A DNA stretch of 62,288 nt from Oscillospiraceae bacterium (GCA_015064895.1 SVRI01000013.1:1-62288), one strand, 5' to 3'; positions 18,578-27,166 are shown, counted from the stretch's first letter. Made by a program: numbers and translations. Notes: generated by a model not told the origin, from the sequence alone.

Positions 18578-18612
18578 GCCTTCCTTGTTCGTAAGAGCAG
18601 GGGAGGCTTCTC
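18578..18612 (+). terminator. Intrinsic terminator of the CCTTCC...GGGAGG type
   Basis: GCCTTCCTTG and CAGGGGAGGC form the stem. This is the third member of the terminator type found after the esterase and after the relic. Confidence 0.65.
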
Positions 18613-18629
18613 TATGTTATCATATAAAA

Positions 18630-18652
18630 AACGGCTGTTTTGCACAGCCGTT
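18630..18652. terminator. Bidirectional terminator
   Basis: AACGGCTG and CAGCCGTT form a perfect stem with A-rich and T-rich flanks between the convergent giant gene and the aldolase gene. Confidence 0.7.
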
Positions 18653-18663
18653 TACTTTATTGC

Positions 18664-19725
18664 TTATTTCCAGTTTTCGATATTGTTCTTAACAAACTCA
18701 TCATCATTAAGATGAGGATAAGCATCATGGATTCTTGTGATTTCGTCTGCCTGTCCTTCGGAGAGCACTTCATCGGGATTCAAGCACCAGATACCCTTCA
18801 TAAGTCCCTGACGCTTGAGTACTTCATGGACACCGGGAATACAGCCTGCAAACTTATGAGCAGGGTCAAAGAATGCGGCGTTGCAGTCTGTAACCTGGGC
18901 TGCAAGAGTAAGAAGTGAAGCATCAATTTTGTCCTGCTTCTTAGCTTCCATAAGCATTTTGAACATCTTAACTACGTTTTCACTCCAGAGTGTCCAGTGA
19001 CCAAGAAGGCCGCCTCTGAAGCCGTTTACAATCTTAGAGCCGTCTTCTTTAGTAAATTCGTAGTTTGTAAGAAGGTCAACAACAATGTTGTCATCGTTAC
19101 CTGTATAGAGTGCAATTTCGTCTTTTCTGGATGAGAAGGATGCTGCACGAACAACGTCAAGTGTCTGATATCTGTTAAAGGGTGCAGCCTTTATTGCAAC
19201 TACGTTGTCTACTTCGCAAAGCTTTGTCCAATAGTCATATGTAAAAGCTCTGCCGCCGACTCTTTCCTGAAGATAGAAGCCGATTACGGGCATTTCAGCT
19301 GCAACTGCCTTTGTTCTTTCAATCATGTAGTCCTCGGGTCTGTCGTTGAGTCCGCCGGGGCTGAGAAGAACTGCATCATAGCCGAGAGCCTTTGCTTTCT
19401 TTGCTTCGGAAACTGCCTGTTCTGTAGGACCGCATACACCTGCAACACGAACTACAACCTTGCCTGTCTTTTCTTCGTAGGCATCGATTTCTTCCTTAAC
19501 GATGTTTAAGATTCTGTCGTAAAGATTATACTGGGGAAGTCTGATTTCAAACTGAGTTGTATGTACTGCCGTTGCAATACCGCCCACATTACTGTTAAGG
19601 TAGTATCTCATTAAAAGTCTCTGACCGTCTTCATCAAACTGTCTGTTTTCGTCAAGAGCCAAAGGTGTTGCGGGAATTACTGTACCTGCGTGGAGTATTT
19701 CAAGTGCTTTTGTATGTCTGTCCAT
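18664..19725 (-). CDS. DHDPS/NAL family class I aldolase
   Basis: The 353-residue TIM-barrel enzyme belongs to the dihydrodipicolinate synthase / N-acetylneuraminate lyase family. Lys179 in VVAIKAAPFNRYQT is the likely Schiff-base lysine and Tyr151 in IGFYLQ the conserved tyrosine; LLSPGGLNDRPEDY lies where the family has its LPPY loop. At 353 residues it is longer than true DapA (about 290), and the LSPGG loop is unlike DapA, so lysine synthesis is unlikely. It probably cleaves or forms a 2-keto acid from an unusual sugar acid or amino acid. Its ATG overlaps the stop of the upstream oxidoreductase (TAATG), so the two are coupled. Confidence 0.85.
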   Translation of the reverse strand: MDRHTKALEILHAGTVIPATPLALDENRQFDEDGQRLLMRYYLNSNVGGIATAVHTTQFEIRLPQYNLYDRILNIVKEEIDAYEEKTGKVVVRVAGVCGPTEQAVSEAKKAKALGYDAVLLSPGGLNDRPEDYMIERTKAVAAEMPVIGFYLQERVGGRAFTYDYWTKLCEVDNVVAIKAAPFNRYQTLDVVRAASFSSRKDEIALYTGNDDNIVVDLLTNYEFTKEDGSKIVNGFRGGLLGHWTLWSENVVKMFKMLMEAKKQDKIDASLLTLAAQVTDCNAAFFDPAHKFAGCIPGVHEVLKRQGLMKGIWCLNPDEVLSEGQADEITRIHDAYPHLNDDEFVKNNIENWK

Positions 19726-20741
19726 TAATATGACCCCTTTCTTTCTTCAAAGTGTGTAGGCTTGCCGAGACCTCTGCCGCCGTCAAGTATCCATTCTGCC
19801 TGCCACTTGATAAGTGTGTTTGCAGAAACTGTGGGATAACCGAAGGTTTCCATAGCTTTTCCTGCATCGTTGAGATATGCATCGTTTCCTTCTTCACCCT
19901 CGAAGATAGGTTCCTTGCCGAGGATTTCACCGAGCATTGTAGCCGCCTTCTTGATGGAAATTGTTTCGGGGCCGGTGATGTTCATAACATTTACGGGACA
20001 TGTAGCATGAAGAAGTCCGCGGATTGCGTATTCGTTTGCACTGCCTTGCCAGATGCAGTTGAGTACGGGTGTTGCAAGTCTGATAGGTGTGCCGTTCATA
20101 ATGTTGTTTGCCATATCGTAAAGTACACCGTAACGAAGGTCAACGGCAAAATTGAGTCTGTACATGAAAATCTTAGTACCGTAGGTGTTTGCCGCATATT
20201 CAAATGCTCGCTCGCGCGCCAGTACACTCATGGGATATTCGCCGATAGGACCAACCTTGTCTTTTTCTGTGCATCCGCCCGAAGCAAGGGGAACGATGGG
20301 ATAAATGTTGCCTGAGGAGAATACAACCATGTTAGAGTCCTTGAACTTTTCGCATACAAATGCGGGAAGTGTAGCATTGAGTGCCCATGTTTTCCATTCT
20401 TCACCGTCTGTACCGAATTTTCTGCCGGCCATGTAAATAATGTTCTTCACTTCGGGAAGTGCACGGAGCTGTTCAAGATTTAAAAGGTCGCATGAAATGA
20501 TATCAACGCCCTGTTCTGTAAGATAGTTTCTGGCAAATTCATCAGAAAATCTGGAAACTGCAATTACCTTCTTGTCAATGCCTGCAGCTTTTATTGCGTT
20601 CTTTGCAAGTACACAAAGAGTCCAGCCCATTTTTCCGCCGGCACCGAGTACCATTATGTCACCTTCGATTTTCTTTACGTCATCGATAAGTGCCTGAGTA
20701 GGCCGTGTCAATAAGTCGTTAAGTCTTTCTTCTGTCCACAT
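19725..20741 (-). CDS. NAD-dependent epimerase/dehydratase family protein, atypical SDR
   Basis: The 338-residue Rossmann-fold protein has the dinucleotide motif GAGGKMG near residue 33 and an extended-SDR layout (IIYMAGRKFG, VFSSGNIYP, MNITGPETISIKKAA). At the catalytic YxxxK position it reads YPMSVLARER, with no lysine, so the usual SDR mechanism may not apply. It sits between the M20 amidohydrolase (4-base gap) and the aldolase (1-base overlap). I infer that it oxidises or reduces the intermediate passed between those enzymes. The substrate is unknown. Confidence 0.82.
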   Translation of the reverse strand: MWTEERLNDLLTRPTQALIDDVKKIEGDIMVLGAGGKMGWTLCVLAKNAIKAAGIDKKVIAVSRFSDEFARNYLTEQGVDIISCDLLNLEQLRALPEVKNIIYMAGRKFGTDGEEWKTWALNATLPAFVCEKFKDSNMVVFSSGNIYPIVPLASGGCTEKDKVGPIGEYPMSVLARERAFEYAANTYGTKIFMYRLNFAVDLRYGVLYDMANNIMNGTPIRLATPVLNCIWQGSANEYAIRGLLHATCPVNVMNITGPETISIKKAATMLGEILGKEPIFEGEEGNDAYLNDAGKAMETFGYPTVSANTLIKWQAEWILDGGRGLGKPTHFEERKGSY

Positions 20742-20745
20742 AAAT

Positions 20746-22038
20746 TTATCCCTCCAAAAGTTTTATATATTCTTCTTTAGTCATCAAAGGTTTAAAATTC
20801 TTCTTGATTTCTTTTCCGAGCTTTGCGTCATTTTCAAGAAGTCTTACTGCTGTCAGTGCCATAAGCTTTGCAGGAAGAATGTATGCCGTGTAGTCATCAC
20901 TGACACAAAACTCTTTTGCATGAAGCTGTCCCGTAAAACCGCCGACCATGGGCTGAATTGTAGGAAGCAGATAACTTACATCGCCGATGTCGGATGAGCC
21001 TGTCATGTTAATGTCGTGTCGGATAGCTTCCTTGTCCATGAACTCTTCCGAAACGGATTCAAATACTTTTCCGAGCTCTATACTTTGATTAAATGGCTGA
21101 TAGCCGACAATTGTTTCGATGTCAACTTCAGCACCCACCATCATCGCCGCACCCTTAATTGCCGCATCAACATCCTCTGATGCCTTCATCATGGCAGGAG
21201 TGTTGTTGGCTCTTACCTGGCATTCAAGTGTGACCTTGTCAGGTACAACGTTTACAACGTCGCCGCCGCTTGTCACAATAAAGTGAACCTTGATGTTATC
21301 TTCTTCTCTGAATCTTTCACGGCATGTATGTATACCGAGGATTGCAAGAGCCGCGGCATTGAGTGCATTTACACCGTCATAAGGTTTTGCGGCATGAACG
21401 CTTTTGCCATGGAAGGTTATGCTCTTCATGACAAAGCCCACACTGTTTGCATCAAGACACACAAGCTTTTCAGGAGCCTCGGGTCTTGCATGCACCATAA
21501 TAGCCGCATCAACATCATCAAATTCGCCTTCATATATAAGCTGCTGCTTGCCGCCATAGTACTTGATTTTACCCTCATCCTTGAGGCTCTTTCTGTAGTC
21601 AAGCTCAATGTATTCCTCGGCAGGAGTTGCCATAAAGGTGATTTTTCCGCCAAGGTTATCTATAATACCGCTTTGTGTAAGACCTATTGCAGCACCCAGC
21701 ATATTTGCAATCTGTACATTGTGACCGCAGGCATGTGCAGCGTGGTTTTCGACATTGGCATTAGGATGCTCACCGCACACAATACTGTCAAGCTCGCTTA
21801 TAATACAGACATTGAAGCCGTCGTTTTTGCCGAGCGTAGCTTTGACACCGGTGTAAGCAATGCCGTCTTTGCTGTCAAGACCGAGTTCATCAAAGCAGTT
21901 CTTTACAAGAGCCGCCGTTTCAAATTCTTTGTAGCCAAGCTCAGGTTTTTCCAGTACCTTTTTTCCGATTTCAATAATCTTTGTGCTGTTTCTGTCAATG
22001 GCATCAAGCACAAGCCTTTCTTTTTCGGATAAGCTCAT
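20746..22038 (-). CDS. M20 family amidohydrolase
   Basis: The 430-residue zinc hydrolase of the M20D type (AbgB and IAA-amino-acid hydrolase relatives) carries the metal-binding ACGHNVQIA, the TPAEEY glutamate pair and a HARPEAPEK segment, with a dimerisation domain containing FHGKSVHAAKPYDGVNALNA. It would remove an acyl or amino group from an amide substrate. The ATG at 22038 follows AGGGGTGA; an in-frame ATG at 22080 lies in the promoter. It is the first gene of the three-gene operon with the oxidoreductase and aldolase. Direct repeats just upstream of its -35 suggest activation by the divergent AraC protein. Confidence 0.87.
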   Translation of the reverse strand: MSLSEKERLVLDAIDRNSTKIIEIGKKVLEKPELGYKEFETAALVKNCFDELGLDSKDGIAYTGVKATLGKNDGFNVCIISELDSIVCGEHPNANVENHAAHACGHNVQIANMLGAAIGLTQSGIIDNLGGKITFMATPAEEYIELDYRKSLKDEGKIKYYGGKQQLIYEGEFDDVDAAIMVHARPEAPEKLVCLDANSVGFVMKSITFHGKSVHAAKPYDGVNALNAAALAILGIHTCRERFREEDNIKVHFIVTSGGDVVNVVPDKVTLECQVRANNTPAMMKASEDVDAAIKGAAMMVGAEVDIETIVGYQPFNQSIELGKVFESVSEEFMDKEAIRHDINMTGSSDIGDVSYLLPTIQPMVGGFTGQLHAKEFCVSDDYTAYILPAKLMALTAVRLLENDAKLGKEIKKNFKPLMTKEEYIKLLEG

Positions 22039-22068
22039 AATATCACCCCTGAAAGTTTCGTTCATCCT

Positions 22069-22097
22069 ATTGTACAACATTTATATGAGTTTGCCAA
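22069..22097 (-). promoter_or_regulatory. Sigma-A promoter of the M20-SDR-aldolase operon
   Basis: On the minus strand, TTGGCA (22097-22092) and TACAAT (22074-22069) are 17 bp apart. The AraC-type direct repeats begin 9 bp upstream of the -35. Confidence 0.65.
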
Positions 22098-22105
22098 GTG
22101 CTATA

Positions 22106-22135
22106 TCGCTCATTTTATATAATTTTTCGCTCATT
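22106..22135. promoter_or_regulatory. Candidate AraC operator: direct repeats one 21-bp step apart
   Basis: TCGCTCATT occurs at 22106-22114 and again at 22127-22135, exactly 21 bp apart, which is two helical turns and the classic AraC half-site spacing. The pair lies between the divergent promoters, next to the -35 of the M20 operon and 4 bp from the -35 of the AraC gene. This placement suits activation of the operon and repression of the regulator. Binding is inferred. Confidence 0.65.
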
Positions 22136-22138
22136 GTG

Positions 22139-22167
22139 TTGACAGAGACTACGATATTTGGTAAAAT
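22139..22167 (+). promoter_or_regulatory. Sigma-A promoter of the AraC gene
   Basis: TTGACA (22139-22144) and TAAAAT (22162-22167) are 17 bp apart, upstream of the ATG at 22201. Confidence 0.75.
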
Positions 22168-22200
22168 GCATGTATAATTCATGAAAGGAATAAATCATTT

Positions 22201-22995
22201 ATGAAGAATGTTGGTGAGTACGATTTCTTTAGTGATAATCCCGTTAAAGAATTTGTCGGTGCAGGATTTCATAAGTACAGACCGTGCTGGGGATGGGAAA
22301 GAAGAATATCAAACGCTTCATTTTATCTTATAGCCGACGGTAAGCTTAAGTTTACCTTGCATGATACAGTGTTTACTGCCGAAAAAAATGATGTGGTATT
22401 TCTAAAATCATGCGACACGGCAATCATAGAAAATGAAGGTGAGCTTTACAGCTCGCTGTATTATATCGCTTTCAATTATGATGAGACTTGTGACCTTTGT
22501 ATAAGCATGATAAATAAAAACACATCCTACCGCAATCTTTTTAAGGATATCCTTGATTCACACCTGTCAAAGGCTCCCTTTTCAAAGCTAAAGATAACAC
22601 AATTGTTTCTTAGACTTCTTTACGGACTTTCGGTTGATAATCTTCATGCCAACAAAGAGTATATGAATGTTTCGCGTATCAATGCGGCGGCGGAATACAT
22701 TAATGTCAATTATTATAAGAATATAACAATGAGCGATCTTAGCAGAGTTTCGGGATATTCCGAATCTCATCTGAGACGTCTGTTTGTCAAAAATTTCGGT
22801 ATGTCGCCTCAGAATTACATAGTTGAAAAGCGTATGGAAATGGCAAAAGAAATGCTGCTTGATATTCCCGAAAAAAACGTTGATGAAATTGCAGATCTTC
22901 TCGGCATTTCTTCATCATCATATTTCTGTAAGCTTTTCAAAAGCAAAAACGGCATGTCGCCGCTCGAATTTAAACGTATGAACATCAATTCATAA
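22201..22995 (+). CDS. AraC family transcriptional regulator
   Basis: The 264-residue protein has an N-terminal cupin-like sensor half and a C-terminal AraC domain (VSGYSESHLRRLFVKNFGMS, then IADLLGISSSSYFCKLFKSK). AAAGGA lies about 11 bases before the ATG. It is divergent from the M20-oxidoreductase-aldolase operon and separated from it by 21-bp-spaced direct repeats. The nitroreductase gene follows 14 bases downstream, probably in the same transcript. The ligand is unknown; a pathway substrate is the natural guess. Confidence 0.9.
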   Translation: MKNVGEYDFFSDNPVKEFVGAGFHKYRPCWGWERRISNASFYLIADGKLKFTLHDTVFTAEKNDVVFLKSCDTAIIENEGELYSSLYYIAFNYDETCDLCISMINKNTSYRNLFKDILDSHLSKAPFSKLKITQLFLRLLYGLSVDNLHANKEYMNVSRINAAAEYINVNYYKNITMSDLSRVSGYSESHLRRLFVKNFGMSPQNYIVEKRMEMAKEMLLDIPEKNVDEIADLLGISSSSYFCKLFKSKNGMSPLEFKRMNINS

Positions 22996-23009
22996 AGGAA
23001 GGTGTAATC

Positions 23010-23528
23010 ATGGATTTTTTGGAATTTGCCGCGTCTCGATATTCGGTGAGAAAATTTAAGGATAAGCCTCTGGAGCAGGATGCTATAGATAAAATTTTAT
23101 CTTGTGCCTCGGTTGCACCGACGGGTTGTAATAATCAACCATACAGGATACTTGTAATAAACAGTAAAGAGGCAGTTGAAGATTTGAAAAAATGTACACG
23201 CTGTCATTTTGACTGTCCGACGGCGTTTCTTGTGTGCTATAATAAAGATGAAAGCTGGGTTCGTAAATATGACGGTGCACTTTCTGCACCCGTTGATGCA
23301 TCGATTGTTGCAACACATATGATGCTTATGGCACACTCTTTGGGAATAGGCTGTACATGGGTTATGCACTTTGACCCATTTAAAATGAGAAATACGTATA
23401 ATATTCCTGAAAATGTAGAGCCGCTTGCACTTCTGACCATGGGATATCCTCATGAGGATGCCGGTCCCCTTGATATGCATTTTCAGTATAGACCCACAGC
23501 GGAAAATGTGGTTTATAATAAGTTTTAA
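23010..23528 (+). CDS. Nitroreductase family flavoprotein
   Basis: The 172-residue protein starts with the family pattern MDFLEFAASRYSVRKF and has SCASVAPTGCNNQPYRILVI and a C-terminal LLTMGYPHEDAGP segment, both typical of FMN-binding nitroreductase-like oxidoreductases. Members reduce nitro compounds, quinones or enoates with NAD(P)H; the natural substrate is not predictable. GGAAGGTG precedes the ATG. It lies 14 bases after the AraC gene, so it may serve the same pathway as the divergent operon. Confidence 0.88.
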   Translation: MDFLEFAASRYSVRKFKDKPLEQDAIDKILSCASVAPTGCNNQPYRILVINSKEAVEDLKKCTRCHFDCPTAFLVCYNKDESWVRKYDGALSAPVDASIVATHMMLMAHSLGIGCTWVMHFDPFKMRNTYNIPENVEPLALLTMGYPHEDAGPLDMHFQYRPTAENVVYNKF

Positions 23529-23574
23529 AACGGAAAAACGATGATTTGATTTTTTTGGATGTGTTAAATAAGAG

Positions 23575-23715
23575 GGCGTACTGCGGTACGTCTTTCTTTT
23601 TATTTTGGGAGTTTTTCGTCACTGCACTGACGAGTAACTTTTGTCGATACAAAAGTACAGAAAAGAATAATTAAATACATAAAAAAGCCAGCAAGCTAAA
23701 AAACCGCCGGCTTTA
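23575..23715. repeat. Collapsed copy of the foldback noncoding element
   Basis: This 141-bp stretch joins the outer left part of the element at 30120 (GCGTACTGCGGTACG, then a GTTTTTCG...CACTG segment) directly to its outer right part (TTTTGTCGATACAAAAGTAC, then GAAAAGAATAAT and the AGCCAGCAAGC hairpin). The roughly 450 bp between them in the full copies are missing. Its last hairpin can serve as the terminator of bcp. Confidence 0.7.
23680..23715 (-). terminator. Intrinsic terminator of the ktr-bcp operon
   Basis: On the minus strand, AAAGCCGGCGG and GCTGGCTTT form an imperfect stem followed by T residues. It coincides with the terminal hairpin of the repeat element. Confidence 0.55.
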
Positions 23716-23749
23716 AATTTGTTCCATGTAATAAAATACCCTAAAGGCA

Positions 23750-24205
23750 TTATGCCAAATACTCCAGTATTTCCATGGCATTTGTGTCGGGCTTTACCTT
23801 TTCCATAACCTTTTCAATATAACCCTTTTCGTCAATGATGTATGTTGTTCTCACAACACCCATACCGACTTTTCCGCACATTTTCTTTTCCTGCCATACG
23901 TCGTATGCCTTTATTGCCTCTAAATCTTTGTCAGAGATGAGGATAAAGGGCAGGGAATACTTTTCTGCAAATTTTGCGTGGGATGCCACACTGTCACGGC
24001 TGATGCCGATAACAACAATATCCTTTGCCTTAAAACCTTCGTATGCTGCGGCAAAGGCACATGCCTGACGTGTGCAGCCGGGTGTATTGTCCTTTGGATA
24101 GAAGTATAATACTACCTTTTTTCCGAGAAAAGAGGAAAGGGAAACTTCGTTCCCGTCTTTGTCGGGTAAAGTAAAATCAGGTGCTTTTACGCCTTGTGCT
24201 AACAT
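23750..24205 (-). CDS. bcp: Peroxiredoxin, Bcp/PrxQ type
   Basis: The 151-residue thiol peroxidase has the AhpC/TSA fold. The peroxidatic Cys44 and resolving Cys49 lie in DNTPGCTRQACAF, the five-residue spacing of PrxQ enzymes. It reduces hydroperoxides using thioredoxin in the cytoplasm. A binding site precedes the ATG. It is the last gene of the run ktrB-ktrA-DMT transporter-bcp, 18 bases after the transporter. Its length is normal for the family. Confidence 0.93.
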   Translation of the reverse strand: MLAQGVKAPDFTLPDKDGNEVSLSSFLGKKVVLYFYPKDNTPGCTRQACAFAAAYEGFKAKDIVVIGISRDSVASHAKFAEKYSLPFILISDKDLEAIKAYDVWQEKKMCGKVGMGVVRTTYIIDEKGYIEKVMEKVKPDTNAMEILEYLA

Positions 24206-24223
24206 AATTTGTACCTCCGTAAA

Positions 24224-25111
24224 TTAAATTCCTATAAGACATGTGGCAATAATGCCGACAATTAAACCTGCAAGTCTCTTTTTTGATATCTTTTCCTTGA
24301 AAATGAAAACCGATGCAAGACCCGAAAGAATTATTACACCGCCGTTGACTATGGGGAAGAAGATAATGCTGGGAAGCTTGCCTGAAAGATAAAGATTAAT
24401 AAGATTTACTGCACCCCAGAAAACACCTGTAATTATCATGCTTGCCCAGTCGATAGGCTTGTATATCTTTTTTTCATTGGCACGTTTGCTTTTGACTCCG
24501 TATGGAATGTACAGCAGTATGAAAAGAATAAGAGAAAACAGAAAAGTCCAGAAAAGAAGACCGTTGATTTCTTTTGCAAAGTCGGATGTCTGGTGTACAG
24601 TCTGACAAACACCGATAAGTCCCATGCCGAGAAAACTTCCTGCAACTGCAAGTAACCACTTGATGCTCATGCCCGATTCTTTGTTGAAATCGATGCTGAG
24701 AAAAAATGTGATTATCATGAGAATAAGACCTGTAATCTGAATGGGTGTCGGGGGAGTGTTTCTGTAAACAATACCGAAAACTGTAGGAATAACGGCACTC
24801 AGATATGTAAACAGAACGCTGAAGGACATGGGCCCCAGCTTCATGGATAACAGGCAGAAATACTGGGAGGCTGTAGAGACAAAACTGAAAATAACGGCAA
24901 GAATCATTGTATAGGGCGAAACAGCGAAGGTTTCACCCGAAAAAATAATTGCCGCACCGAAAAATACTATTGAGCCAATGGTGATGATTACATTGAAAAA
25001 CAGTGAGTCTTTGTTGGTCTCTATCAGATTTTTGCCAAAATAATTGTAATATATGTTTTTGAAGGTTTCAAGAGAAACGGAAAAGAATAAAAGTAAATAT
25101 AAAACTGCCAT
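24224..25111 (-). CDS. EamA/DMT family transporter
   Basis: The 295-residue protein has about ten hydrophobic segments arranged as two EamA repeats; the second ends in LASVFIFKEKISKKRLAGLI, the usual DMT closing motif. It is a membrane exporter or importer of small metabolites, substrate unknown. I chose the ATG at 25111, after GAGGG; an upstream in-frame ATG would overlap ktrA. It lies 10 bases after ktrA in the same transcript. Confidence 0.85.
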   Translation of the reverse strand: MAVLYLLLFFSVSLETFKNIYYNYFGKNLIETNKDSLFFNVIITIGSIVFFGAAIIFSGETFAVSPYTMILAVIFSFVSTASQYFCLLSMKLGPMSFSVLFTYLSAVIPTVFGIVYRNTPPTPIQITGLILMIITFFLSIDFNKESGMSIKWLLAVAGSFLGMGLIGVCQTVHQTSDFAKEINGLLFWTFLFSLILFILLYIPYGVKSKRANEKKIYKPIDWASMIITGVFWGAVNLINLYLSGKLPSIIFFPIVNGGVIILSGLASVFIFKEKISKKRLAGLIVGIIATCLIGI

Positions 25112-25121
25112 GGTGCCCTCG

Positions 25122-25772
25122 TTATTTGATTTTTTCCACGTCGCGTTTGTGTGCAATTATAACAAGCTTCATGCTTTCGCTCAAAACAATATCGGGATTT
25201 GAAACAAGCTCTGTACTGCCGTTGCTTTTGATTGCAATAACGTTGAGTGAGTGTGTTCTGCGAAGGTCAAGCTCTTTTAATGTTTTGCCGTTCCACTTTT
25301 TAAGAACGTCAATTTCGACTATGGAGATTTCATCTGATAAATCTGCCACATCAATAAAGCCTGAACTGAGAAGATTCTTTGCGAGTCGTTTTCCTGATTC
25401 GTATTCGGGAAATACAACGCTGTCAGCTCCGACTTTTTCAAAAATCCTTTTGTGCATATCGTTGGCACACTTAACTATAACCTCTTTAACACCTGCGTTT
25501 TTGCAGAGCATTATTGCCATAACACTTGCTTCAAGATTGCTTGCCATTGAAATTATAACCGTGTCAACACTTGACATTCCCAACCTTTCAATAACATCGG
25601 GGTCGGTTATATCCGCACACTTGCAAACCGGAAAGACGCTTGCATATTCTTCAACGATTCTTTGGTTAGTATCTACGGCAATTACATCGGCTCCGTTTGA
25701 AACCAGCTCTTTTGCAACCGATAAACCGTATCTCCCAAGTCCGAATACCGCATATGTTTTATTGTATCCCAT
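25122..25772 (-). CDS. ktrA: Ktr/Trk potassium uptake regulatory subunit
   Basis: The 216-residue cytoplasmic protein has an N-terminal RCK_N domain with the nucleotide motif VFGLGRYGLSVAKELVSNG near residues 9-27 and a C-terminal TrkA_C domain from about residue 140. It forms the ring that gates the KtrB channel in response to nucleotides. GGAGG stands ten bases before the ATG. It lies 11 bases downstream of ktrB. Whether it binds ATP/ADP, NAD(H) or c-di-AMP cannot be read directly. Confidence 0.92.
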   Translation of the reverse strand: MGYNKTYAVFGLGRYGLSVAKELVSNGADVIAVDTNQRIVEEYASVFPVCKCADITDPDVIERLGMSSVDTVIISMASNLEASVMAIMLCKNAGVKEVIVKCANDMHKRIFEKVGADSVVFPEYESGKRLAKNLLSSGFIDVADLSDEISIVEIDVLKKWNGKTLKELDLRRTHSLNVIAIKSNGSTELVSNPDIVLSESMKLVIIAHKRDVEKIK

Positions 25773-25783
25773 GTATATACCTC

Positions 25784-27127
25784 CTAACCTATACTGATGT
25801 CCTCAGAAGGTTCTGAAATTGTGTTTTTGTCGTTTTTGCCGGTTTTAAATGCAAAAGCAAGGGTAATGGGGCCTACACGCCCAAAATACATATTTATGAT
25901 AATTATGATTTTACCTATTAGCGAAAGGGTGGTTGTAAAGTTTCTTGAAAGTCCGACAGTTGCAGTGGCACTGACAGTTTCGAACAATATGTCAATAAGC
26001 GGTGCATCCGATGTACAGGAAAGACAAAGGGCGGATATCGTAAAAATTGCGAATGAGGATATAAACACCGTTACTGCACGTCTTATAGACTGTTCGTTTA
26101 TGTTTCTGCCGAATGCCGAAACCTGTTTTTTGCCGCAAATTACCGAATATGCAGTGAGAATAAGAACAGCAACAGTAACCGTTTTTATACCGCCTGCCGT
26201 ACTTACGGGCGAGCCGCCGATGAACATTAGAATAAGCGTGACTATGGAAGACGGGTTTGTAAGAGCTTCCTGGGGAACCGATGCAAAGCCGGCAGTCCTT
26301 GTTGTTATGGACTGAAACAGACTTGCCTGTATTTTTCCAAAGAGATTCATATTTCCAAATGTTTCGGGATTGTTGTACTCAAAGATAAAAAACAGTACAG
26401 CACCGGAAACAATAAGAATGAGGGTTGAGGATAAAACAAGCTTGCTGTGAAGCGACAAGTATTTAAAATGCCTTGTATGCCTGTTTTTAAATACTCTTAC
26501 AATATCCCACCAGACAATAAAACCAAGACCTCCGACAATAATCAGTGCACTTGTCACCGAGTTTATAAGCGGATTGGTGGCATAATTACACATACTTGTA
26601 TCGGAAATAATGTCAAGCCCCGCATTGCAAAAGGCGGAAACGGAATTAAATATAGAATACCATATTCCTTTTGCACCGAATTCAGGTACGAATACCGTCA
26701 TATATAACAGAGCTCCGACGGCTTCTATAATCAATGTTCCCAATATAACCTTTTTAATAAACTGAATAATTCCGGAAAGTGAATTAAGATTGAAGGAGTC
26801 CATAATAAGCAGTCTTCCGTCAAGACTTATTCGTTTTCCTATAATCATCATAAACGCCGACATAACGGTTATAACACCGAGACCGCCGATTTGGATAAGC
26901 AAAAGTATTACAGCCTGACCGAAAGGACTCCATGCACTTGCGGTGGTTACTGTTACAAGACCGGTTACGCAGGTTGCCGTGGTTGAAGTAAAAAGAGCAT
27001 CAATATACGCAACACTTTTTCCGTTTGCGGAGCTGATCGGAAGATACAGCAGTAAACTTCCCAAAAGTATTGTCAGTAAAAAAACAACAAGAATTATGTG
27101 CGTTGAAGACAACTTTATTTTTTTCAT
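25784..27127 (-). CDS. ktrB: Ktr/Trk potassium transporter membrane subunit
   Basis: The 447-residue integral membrane protein has the TrkH/KtrB layout of repeated membrane-pore-membrane units. Selectivity loops are visible, for instance TSTTATCVTGLVTV near residue 50 and SITTRTAGFASVP in the third unit. It forms the Na+-dependent K+ channel with KtrA. AAGGTAG precedes the ATG. It is the first gene of the ktrB-ktrA-transporter-bcp run, behind a clear promoter at 27167-27195. Confidence 0.92.
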   Translation of the reverse strand: MKKIKLSSTHIILVVFLLTILLGSLLLYLPISSANGKSVAYIDALFTSTTATCVTGLVTVTTASAWSPFGQAVILLLIQIGGLGVITVMSAFMMIIGKRISLDGRLLIMDSFNLNSLSGIIQFIKKVILGTLIIEAVGALLYMTVFVPEFGAKGIWYSIFNSVSAFCNAGLDIISDTSMCNYATNPLINSVTSALIIVGGLGFIVWWDIVRVFKNRHTRHFKYLSLHSKLVLSSTLILIVSGAVLFFIFEYNNPETFGNMNLFGKIQASLFQSITTRTAGFASVPQEALTNPSSIVTLILMFIGGSPVSTAGGIKTVTVAVLILTAYSVICGKKQVSAFGRNINEQSIRRAVTVFISSFAIFTISALCLSCTSDAPLIDILFETVSATATVGLSRNFTTTLSLIGKIIIIINMYFGRVGPITLAFAFKTGKNDKNTISEPSEDISIG

Positions 27128-27166
27128 TTAAACTACCTTATCGTTCTTTCATCAAGATATATTTGT

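Noticed and set aside
18664..19725. True DapA for lysine synthesis
   Set aside because: The protein is longer than DapA, has an altered active-site loop and sits with catabolic-type enzymes, not lysine genes.
27128..27166. c-di-AMP riboswitch before ktrB
   Set aside because: The promoter leaves a leader of only about 35 bases, too short for the ydaO aptamer.
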